Shown piece by piece: positions 1 through 9,300 of a stretch of 22,221 nt of DNA. A program made the position numbers and the translations under genes. Origin of the DNA: Elysia marginata (Eukaryota; Mollusca; Gastropoda; Plakobranchidae); NCBI GenBank assembly GCA_019649035.1, contig BMAT01007137.1, positions 154,468 to 176,688 of the forward strand, given 5' to 3'. Positions within the stretch are counted from its first letter, which is position 1. Each line of letters starts with the position of its first letter. Below the pieces are notes generated by a model. The model was given only the letters and a program-made list of their open reading frames with translations, was not told the DNA's origin and made no database searches.

Positions 1-1940
1 GTTACCTTTCTCGTGCTTTCTGATATTTTTACAAACCTCTGTCTCTCAACATAACCATGCACGTCTTAGACAGTATTGCGCCATCTGGTTTTATCTTTTG
101 CCAGGTCCTTTCATATGTCAGGATTCAAGGTCACATTTGTTTCAGATTTCGCTTTAGAATATCTTCAGAGCGAAGTGTTTCTACCCCTTTTCTTTTCGTC
201 TCCCTATAATTATCCGTGAAGTATCTACTTTGTGAGATGACAATCAGACAATCTGTGGCCATGTCCAGCCCACTTTAATCAAGAGGCAGTAATCTTGGCT
301 TGGCTTGTGTTAGCTGTTTTCAGTACCTCATTAATTGATTTTTTATTCACCCAGAAGACCCCAAGTAAAAGTAACAGCAGTAAGCTGATCACTATGATTT
401 TGGTACAGTGCCAGGGCCTATGTGGCACAGAGGATTGATGGTATACCAGCAGAGTTACCGACTTTCATCTTTGTCTCAAGCTTGACATCATAGCGAGACC
501 AGAGTCTCTTTTGCAGTGCACCGAAAGACTTGTTCGCAACTTGTATCCTTCTTTTAACTTCTATGTCAGCTGAGGCAGTGTTGGAGATCATGATCTCTAG
601 ATAGAGAAAAGGAACCACTTCTTAAAGCTGTGTTCCTACCAAGGTTACAGCAAAATGTGTTGTGTAAACTTGGTCAGGTTCCTGTTGGAATAAGAATTAT
701 GTCTTTTTTAGACTTTGATTTTCAGTCCAAAGGGTGTGGAAGATCAGCAAGTCTGTTTTTGATCTCTTGAACTTCCTCAAGATTGTTTGACACCAGTGCT
801 GAGTCATCGGCATAGAGCAGATACCAGGTACCGTTATTTCTTGTGAGTTTTTTCTGACTTTAACTTGAGCAGTTTGCTCCACCTTATATTATTATCTTCA
901 CTAAGGTTGAAAGACTTTGTCTATATTACAGCACCTAGGTATAGGGCAAACAGAATTGGCGCCAAGATGCATCCTTGTTTCACACCATTCTTGACTTCAA
1001 AAGCATCGCTATCGCTAATGTCGCCCTCTGTCTACCGGACATGCCATCACGGAATTCATATATCAGCTTGATGAGGACATCGGGACAGCCATTTATCTTT
1101 AGATTATTCCAAAGTGTTTCTCTGTCAACATTCTCAAATGCATTAGAGAAGTCCACAAACATTAGGTATTGTGGTCTGCGTTGCTTAATAAACCTTTCCT
1201 AGAGCTGTATCAGCGTGAATATTATGTACATAGTAGACCTGTAGGCTCTAATTCTACACTGGATTTCAGAGAGCACTTGTTCATAAAGCTGCTTTATTCT
1301 GTGAAGCATGATCTTTGCGAGTATCTCCTTAGCTATGACAAGGAGAGATATCCCTTTTTCTTATACATCATGGCAATGAATGCGTTTTTGAAGTCTTGCG
1401 GTAGGGCACCCCCTCAAGACAGTCTATTCTAAAGAGAGTTATGATTGATACCCTAACTCAAAACCTTCATGGGTGTACTTGCAGGACTACCCTACTTGCC
1501 TTGTTGGTTTCTTCATCTGATATAAATTGGCACTGCAAAATTTGTTATTGCTGTACCTGACTCAATTGAAATCTTTCCATCTCTGTTTGATCTCCTCCAT
1601 GACAGTATGGAATGTCAATCCGTCAGATGATCTGGTGTCACCACATAAGTTGTCCATATTCTCTGAAACAGTCTAGTCAGAGACTTTGCTGAGGACTCTA
1701 CACTTTCCTTTACAGCATCTACTCTTATTCCATCTGGCTCTGCAACCTTGTTGTTTTTTTTAATTGCTCTTACAATTCCCCTTGTACTTGGAGGTTCCAT
1801 ATCTATTTCAAGATCCACTGCTGCTAGGTCAATATTTAGTGGATTCGCTGGTGGTGGGTGGTTCAGCAGCTCTGCAACTTATTACCATTTCTGTTTCTGC
1901 TGCATGTTGACTATATTATTAAAAGATCTATTGAGGGGTA
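1..1940 (-). mobile_element. Decayed non-LTR retrotransposon (LINE) with RT domain
   Basis: This is a degenerate LINE ORF2 read right to left. Its parts in order are: a pre-RT linker (about 1935-1830); RT segment with PPSTRGIVRAIKK and EPDGIRVDA (1830-1615); LPQDFKNAFIAMMYKKKG (about 1400-1345); GISLLVIAKEILAKI; motif A FVDFSNAF with the Asp codon at 1151-1153; motif B KQGCILAP (KQGC at 969-980); motif C YADD at 803-814; a thumb-like segment FGALQKRLWSRYDVKLETK (about 540-460); and a C-terminal tail in which LKWAGHGHRLSD and later DKTRWRNTV are readable (about 280-60). The pieces lie in different frames and contain stops, for example after YKKKGYLSLS and within the segment before motif A. No endonuclease domain is visible, so the copy is 5' truncated and dead. 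Its 3' end lies at or beyond the left edge. I did not assign a LINE clade. Confidence 0.88.
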
Positions 1941-1971
1941 GCAACAACGAATTTAACAGATATTAACAAGT

Positions 1972-2760
1972 AAACTCAAGGGTTTAGACTTTGCTGACGA
2001 TATTGAGATGCTCTCCCACAATCACCGCAAATGTAAGAGAAAACCGCCATCCTGAACACAGCTTCAAAAAGTCAAGGAATTAAGATGAACTAAAACAAGA
2101 CAAAAACTCTCAGACAAAAGACTAACAGCAACAAACCAGTTACGTTGGAGGATGAGGAATCAAAGGGTTTTGACAGTTTCTATTACCTCGCAAATACCAT
2201 CAACAAAGAGGGAGAGTTGATGAAGACAGATACAGAAAGCCCTTCCAGCCATCTTAGGTCTAAAGAAGATATGGTCCAGTAAGATGATCAAGGAAAGAAC
2301 ACAAGTAAAGATCTTAAACTCGAATATGAAGGTGGTCTTACTCTACGGATCAGAAACATTCCGAACAGACCATGTAATACTACAGAACATTAGTCCTTTA
2401 GCAACAGATGTATAAGACTGGCCTTAAATCATCAGTAATGTGGACTTGTGGGAAAGAACACAGCAACAAACAGTGGGATGGATGGAGATGTGGAAAAGAA
2501 AATGGAGATACGAGATTGGGCACACTTCAAGGAAACCAAGGCAGTGCATTAAAAGTCACAGATTGGGTTGGAGCCCACAGGGCCAAAGACTCAGAGGAAG
2601 ACCAAGAATGACGCGGAGAAGAGAAACAGATGCGGAGATGGAAAGACATGGAAAGGAGTGGAAGAGATAGCATGAGGTAGGATGGTGTAGAAGACCTTAA
2701 TTGTCGTCCTGTGTTTACCGAGGAGGTTTGAGGCAACGAAGAAATAGAGGAAGACCTTAT
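1972..2760 (+). mobile_element. Decayed non-LTR retrotransposon 3' fragment
   Basis: This is the C-terminal part of a second LINE ORF2, on the opposite strand to its neighbour. It opens with LKGLDFADDIEMLSH, whose FADD (1990-2001) is the RT catalytic motif C. It continues through a degenerate YLANTINKEGE-like segment (about 2185-2220), KIWSSKMIKERTQVKILNS and VVLLYGSETFRTD (about 2330-2375). The well-kept tail is LWERTQQQTVGWMEMWKRKW, then GHTSRKPRQC, then LGWSPQGQRLRGRPRMTRRR (about 2440-2620), followed by AEMERHGKEWKR. This tail order is typical of a LINE group abundant in marine invertebrates (known from the family; clade not assigned). Frames change several times and stops are present. 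Everything 5' of motif C is missing. The tail differs from that of the minus-strand copy, so they are probably different families and not an inverted duplication. Confidence 0.87.
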
Positions 2761-3235
2761 TTGTTCTTGGCCCAAACAGGGAGCGGAATGAGTCAACCAT
2801 CTTGTGAGTGTCATGCCTATCTGCCATAGATTGACGTTCCTCAACCGGATCAGTGATATTATATTAGATATTGATATTATTACCACAATAAAGCAAATGA
2901 TTTTTAAACCAACTTTAAAACAATGTACTCCTTGATAAGGAACAAAACCAAAATTCATTACTCTTTATTACACAGTACTCGCCTCCTGCCTCATACATGC
3001 GTGACAGCATATTTCAACCTTTAAAACCTTTCAATAATTTACTACAGCAGTAAGCCGTTTTCATTGCTGATCTTCGAGAGATCTTAAGGTATGGCTGGTA
3101 ATAAAATCTACGGGAACCCATGTAAAGAGCCAAGTTTATTTCAAAGCTTTATTTTGAACGCTGTTTTCTTTCGTCTGTGAGACAAGTGAAATATATTTTT
3201 CTCTTCTTTCCCACTATTTCTTTGACATACAACAG
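2761..3235. other. LINE-flanking DNA and end of the upstream APMAP intron
   Basis: No coding exon is recognisable. A short direct repeat containing GAAGACCTTA occurs near 2691 and 2749, at the tail of the LINE fragment. The last part is the pyrimidine-rich tract and CAG acceptor (3233-3235) of the next exon. By inference the whole stretch is intronic, because the gene's N-terminal exons are not in the window. Confidence 0.5.
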
Positions 3236-3376
3236 GTAGTTATGCTCTTGAGCGTGAATGTGGTCGTCCTAAAGGCATGAAGGTGGACAGTCATGGAGAC
3301 CTGATCGTTGTAGACGCCTACAAGGGTGTGCTTCGGGTCAAACTGGACACTGGCCGTGTAGAGACCCTGATGAACA
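3236..3376 (+). CDS. APMAP: APMAP-like exon a (first in window)
   Basis: The exon follows a CAG acceptor after a T-rich tract and ends before GTGAGT (3377-3382). It enters needing two bases to finish a codon and leaves one base over. It encodes [14 protein letters not shown], then a propeller strand with [16 protein letters not shown] and GRVETLMN. A second possible acceptor (TAG ending at 3239) would remove four bases and break the phase only if the previous exon differs, so the exact start is slightly uncertain. Confidence 0.9.
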
Positions 3377-6300
3377 GTGAGTAGACCTGTCTAGCAGATT
3401 TTTCTAAAGCCATAATAAGGTTTAGCAAATACATAATACAAAAAAAGCAAAATTCAGTGTTAGGCATAGCGTTCTTTGCCTTCGTAATTTGGGGCCAGTG
3501 CGTAATATTGGCTGTGACAGGTGCAACTTTTTAAAATTTCTATTTTTATCCAGAAATCTGGGCTATACAAGATACGGGTCGCGTCTAATATGATACACTT
3601 GCCTGAATGGTTTTAGATTAAAAAAATTTTTTTTTTGTTGTTGATGTTACTGACTATTTTTTGGTTATGGGGGGCGGGGGGGGGGGGTTATTAGTGCTTT
3701 AAAGGCCTGACATATTTGACTTTTAAACAGGGCAGTTTTGACGAAGAAGATAGAAAAAAGAAGTTATTGCAGATCTTAATGATAGCAAGAAGTACAAACG
3801 TTTAAGTACAAACGAGGGTTTGTTTTGGATAGACTAAGAAGTAAAAGAAAATACTATTGAATTTTTGTCGATCTTTATTTTTCTCCTCAAGAAGTCTTTG
3901 AGGTCTATTCGCAAAACGAAACTTTTTTGTTTGAAATTCAAATTAATCGTTTTGTATAAAACAAAATTTTCAGGTTTGTTTCTTAAAACATACATTTGAT
4001 GTTGATTAAGATTGCAAGTTCAAAAAGTTCGATTAGTTTATATTAACTTCGAAGCGTATATGGAAATAGAATTCGTGCAAGTTTACATCTGAGTCAATAC
4101 GAGTTTTGCGTTTCATTATAACATATAAACCTTTTTTTCAATAAATTCTTTTGGTTGAGGTGTGTCAATCCATTTTTCCTATCAATGTATAGATTTCAAC
4201 GGCTCCAGATTTCTCTTTCTGAACGCTATGGATATCTTACCTAACGGAACGGTCCTCATCTCAGAGTCGAGTACTAAGTGGGAGAGACGGGACTACAGGT
4301 ATGAGGTGGGTACTAGCACTCATTGGGGAGTATGAAGATAATATTACTGGCGGCAGGGTAAATAAATAGCCTTTGTTTGTCGATTAGATTTGAACACTTT
4401 TTAAAACTTTGCTCTGCAAAGCATACTTTAAATTTTTTAAATTACCCCCAAAAGGAATGTACCACAGTTCAACCAATAAACATCATTGGAATACATATCA
4501 AAGTACTTTTAATCATGCATTCGATACAAGAGTGAAAGAATAGCTGGTGGAATCCTTTTTAAAAACGAAACGCAGCACAGCAAGGAAGTTCGTCATTGCT
4601 TTCTTTGATCCATTGACTCTTGTAGAACGCACAAAGAGTTAGCCGTCCAACTATTAAATTTTCTGGTGTACAAGGGGAGCGAATACAAGTATTGCCCACA
4701 TTGGCGATCGGACCCTGGATTTCTAGCATGGTTGTCAACTATCCTTAACGCCTCCGCCATATAACCTGAGCAACGGCGGTAAATAAGTAATACAGTAATC
4801 AGTGTTTATCCCGATTGGAAGTTTTAGCGTTGTTCTCTATATCGGTGCAAGTCGACCAAAAGATCTTTAAGAAGCTTTTTCTTAAAAAGATCACCATCTG
4901 AGCACTGGCTGATTTTCGAACGGTGTCTCTTTACAAAGGACATTTATTGAGGTCAGCGTGGCAGATAATCTACCAATGTCTGGTCTTAAAAAGATGACAA
5001 CCGATCATCTAGTGGACATCAGTGGGAATTATTCAGATGTACCAGTATTGAGGTTACTTGATTGAGGCTAAAAATCGATGGAGACATCAGAAACATAGAA
5101 GTTCAACGCCAATGTCCAAAAGGCCTTTCGACATCGCTAGATTTCCGTTGATGTCCGGCCGTCTATCCGCAGCTTTGTGCCAAAAAGATTAATCGAAAGT
5201 ACTTCCTAACCTAATCGTCATATGTGACTGAGGGTAATTGTTTGTTTGAAGGGTATTTTTACAAGCCCAATTCCACTTCAAAGGTGCTCGCAGGGCTTAG
5301 GTCCCAATGACATTTTACGGGCTGCCACCCAGAGACTAGCGGGGATACCATGACTTAGCCTCAGCCGGTCACATTATACTGACACCGACCCAACCAGAAG
5401 GGGCCCGGACTGTGCTCGGCTGCGTTTCGAACCCCCGACCTCTTGGCCACAGAGCGAAGACTGAGGGTAAAGCAAGCGCTGTAAACAAAAGGTCTGTAGT
5501 GGTTATAAGAATGCTTCAGTACGAAACTTCACCTGAAAGCGATAAAAACTCCTTTTCCATACAGTTATTTAATAACCACAGCTTCAAGTACCTATGGTTA
5601 TAGGTATTCTAGTAATGACTAGTGGTTTAAATGAACGAATGCTGCAATCATGTCACAACAAATGCCTGGCGAATGCTACAAGTTTAGCTTCCAGCAAAAC
5701 TAGGTGGAAGTCAATAAAGCTTTTCCGCCTGTTTTCATTACATTTTTATCGTATAAGCTACATGCCAGATACTAGAGATAAAGTGGCTTTGGCTTAGTGT
5801 ACAGATTCCTCTCACAATTACGACATAAACACAATACATAAATAAAATGATAAGTTTTTGTATCGTTGCTTTCCTTTAACTTATACCAGGTGATCGAAAC
5901 CAATAAGCTGGGGCGCATACTCGCCTTTGACCCCGTGACCCGGAAGGCTTGGCTTGTGGCAGATGGGCTTTACCTTGCAAACGGTTTAACCTTGACCCAT
6001 GATCAAAGCGCTATTCTTGTGGCAGAGATGAGCATGGCAAGGATCACAAAGTAAGAGCAGGAGTCTCTCTCGTTTTTCATTTTATAAATTTATTTATTTA
6101 TATTCACCGTGCGTCCAGCCCCATAAATGTGTGTTATGAGGAATCAGATGAGTTTCGTTGTTCCTTTATTTTTTACTGCGATTAGTTCACATTTTATGTA
6201 AGAAAGTTTCAGTTGAAATGAATCATACGAGATGGTGCAAGGGCCACATACAGGTGTAAGCGTGACTTAGTAATGCAGCCCCCCCCCCCCAAAAAAAAAA

Positions 6301-9300
6301 AAAAAAAGAAAAAAAAAAAAAGCTGGTACCAGTAAGAGAAGACATATTTTTTCATAGTGTGGGTTTATTTGCTAAAATGTCTAGATCTAAGTGTGTAAGT
6401 AAACACCCTCCCTAAGCCCAGTCAAGAATAACCTAAAATGAACACTGAAAACTGCAACTGAGACAAGTTTAATTCTCAAATTTTCCTTGCTAGATACCTC
6501 AAAGTACTGTCGGGTTGTATATTAGCTAATTTTGAACAAAGTTATATAAACAAACAATACAAATTATTTTCCTTTTGAAATCACACAGAAGCAATAATTA
6601 GGTCACTGCGTGATTCTAGCATACGTACAAGATATACCACTGCCTATAATAGCCTGAGTGAGGCGAAAAATAAACGTGGACTTGAAAAAATCAGGGTCCG
6701 AACCTGCTACCTTTTGGTTCAAAAGCTAAGCATTTTGTTACAGCACCAGGGCGGCAAATGTCTCACAACCACACCAATTGAGTCTGATGTCAGAAATTTG
6801 AAACAAAAAATTATTATAAGTGGAATTCCCTCCCACTGTTCACTCCTATTTGAAAACAAGAACTAAAATGGCTTTTCAGAAAAGTATTGAAATAGTTATT
6901 TTAATTTTTTGAAACAGTTTTGGCCTTGATAGCAGCAATAAGTTTTTTTCATTATATATCATCGGTTTAGTGGAAGAATTTTCGCAGCATCCAAAGCAAG
7001 ACTGAAAGCGCCGGTATTTCGTTTTTTTGTAGAGGAAAAATGAAAGCGCTGCTATTTAGTTATAGCTTGTCCATGAACGCCCTTTCACGGGCTGCAGTCT
7101 CCAGCTGTCTCTGCGTTTCCCTGAACGCTCGGCTGTTTTATGTTAGATAAGTATCTGATGGCAAAATAAGTGTAAGTACGGAGAACAAAGTTTCTTTAAT
7201 GAAAACTAAAAACCTAGTAAAACAAAGCGCAAAGGTTTGCACGTGTATTTGGAGATCGTACATAATGCTTGACGCCTCAAATAGGATGTTTTTCGATTAT
7301 TTCTTCTTTTTGACAATGTCTCGCGGAGAGTTGGTTAATGAATAAGATATCAACAACAAGAAAAACAACAACAAATCTTAAGATTGTTTAGTCTGTTTGT
7401 AACGTTCACAGCTTAAAACTATCCACACGTCAATTACTTCAAGCGGGATATTATCACCGTTTTATGAAAGAAGGGAGACAAATTGTTTTGTTCTTTCTTT
7501 TACACCGAACAAGAATTATGCCCCTTGTTCGCTGCATTGGCACATCATCATGTTTAAGAGCATATAATTATTTCAACTCAAATCAAGGAGAAATAATTAT
7601 ATGCTCTTAAACATGATGTGCGAAAACAATTACAGATACAAAGAGTACATCTAGTTGAGAGGTAAAACCTGATGTATTTTGACGGTATGTGTAGAAAGGC
7701 CAAACAAAACAAGTCGGTGTCGCAAACTTTAATTGAAGAAAAAAGATTTATTCCTCTTCTCTCTTTGTTTTAATCTAAAAGAAGCTCTAATGTCTTTCAA
7801 CAAGATTCTCTTAATTTTATGCAATTTTCAAAATATTGAAACTTTATAGACAGAAAATGGCGTTATACAAACCACATTCAAAGTGGTTGCAAGAGATTTG
7901 AAGAATACATTTAATTTATATTTATATTTCCCCCAATTTTGACTTTTGCTTCTCAACTGGGGCCCAGTCCGGGATCCACCGTCTTGCCTTCTGTCTTTTG
8001 TCCTCTACTCTTTACCCCCGTTTACCCTCGTTTCGGAATCTACGGGAGTTCTAGGAGACCTGAAAACTACTTATAATACCAGGGCATTTGCATTTACGCT
8101 TTATAAGCAGCTCAGAGGGGATATATCACACATGCACAACGCAACGATCCAATTAGAAATTGTGTAAGTGGTACAACATCTAAAGAGAGTATGGTGACAT
8201 GCAACGGCAGCAATGACTTCTTGGTGAATGAACCTTATTTTTTAAGAAGAATGGGAGGGTGAAACGACGGTAGACACTTCTGTTTTTTTAACTATGTCCT
8301 TTTCTTAATGGAGTTTACATTTTAAGCTGTGATAATCTGACAATTTCAAAGTACTCGATGTTAAAACAATATTATTTTATTCATCAAGAGTGCCGTGCAA
8401 CGAAGCGTTGGCATGTCATGTTCTCCTTCACCCCTCGATCCATTGTTGCGATCACTATCTCCGTTGTCCTTTTTGCGCCGAACCACTTTGTCCATCTATC
8501 CTCCATCCTCTCCCGTTGTCTACCTCTAATGCGTTTTTTGTTGAATATTTCGAGTGATATTGGATTTCAAGTATTTCCCTTCTCATTATATATCAATAGT
8601 TTTGTATATTAGTGACCTTTTTGTTTGTTTTTTAAAAAAAAACAGTTCACAAACAAAACAAATGTATCTATTCCACGTTTACTTCAAAACACTTTCCCTA
8701 GAATCCACCTGTCCGGAAGCCGAGCTGGGCAGAGAGAAGTCCTGGTATCCAATCTCCCTGGTTATCCTGACAACATCAAGCGGAACTCCAGAGGACACTA
8801 CTACGTGGGATTGGGTTCTGTCCGATTCGAGGGCTCTAGTCCCTTGGGGTCATTCCTTGACCTTGTCGGACCGTACCCGGTTGTGAAAAGAATAATCACA
8901 AAGGTCGGTTAACCTGATTAATTATAGATCTAAGATGTTAGTATAACAAACAGACATCACGTCTTTTAACTCTCGAAGTCTAGATCGGACATAGATATGG
9001 CAACAACATCGTTTAGAAAATATTGTTACAGGTTTACATTTTGGTTGGGAGGCAATGTGCTTAGGCTATTATTGCTGAACATATTATGTGCGGTAACGTA
9101 TCAAATTTAAATCATACATCAAATCTCATGTCCTTGGCAAAGTACTCATTGTATCACAATCATTATGACATATTCGAAAGCAAAATGATTATTAAAAAAC
9201 GGCTTTGTCCAATCTATGCAGTTTCGAAAGCCATAAAGCGTTTTGTCAATTTTAAGTTCCAAGTCTACTTATTTTAATAGAATAAGATGGAATATAAATA

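Larger units (their letters stand above)
4306..5889 (+). other. APMAP-like intron b
   Basis: The intron runs from GTGGGT to a CAG acceptor at 5887-5889. It contains two antisense tRNA-like SINE candidates (4690-4775 and 5222-5480) and a small imperfect hairpin at about 4861-4893. Between them is low-complexity AT-rich DNA plus a start-less open stretch at about 4914-5066 that I cannot assign. Confidence 0.85.
6051..8701 (+). other. APMAP-like intron c (2.65 kb)
   Basis: This is the largest intron in the window, running from GTAAGA to TAG. It contains a C12-A17 homopolymer junction (6279-6320), an antisense tRNA-like SINE candidate (about 6660-6790), a near-perfect long hairpin (7540-7621), and a C/T-rich stretch (about 7935-8060). 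I recognise no exon in it. Confidence 0.85.

Noticed and set aside
4861..4893. Small inverted repeat around AAGATCTTTAAGAAGC
   Set aside because: Short stem with a two-base bulge in AT-rich DNA; not distinguishable from chance.
4914..5066. Start-less open stretch reading [16 protein letters not shown]
   Set aside because: About 50 codons with no recognised family; it lies in intron b, no flanking splice pair was tested, and it is compatible with chance.
7946..8167. 73-codon frame in intron c
   Set aside because: No motif, and the C/T-rich composition explains the open frame; it is not near a usable splice pair.
8625..8701. Upstream ATG extension of exon d (MFFKKKQF...)
   Set aside because: The A-rich sequence before the TAG acceptor is intronic; family similarity starts exactly at the acceptor and the phase joins exon c.
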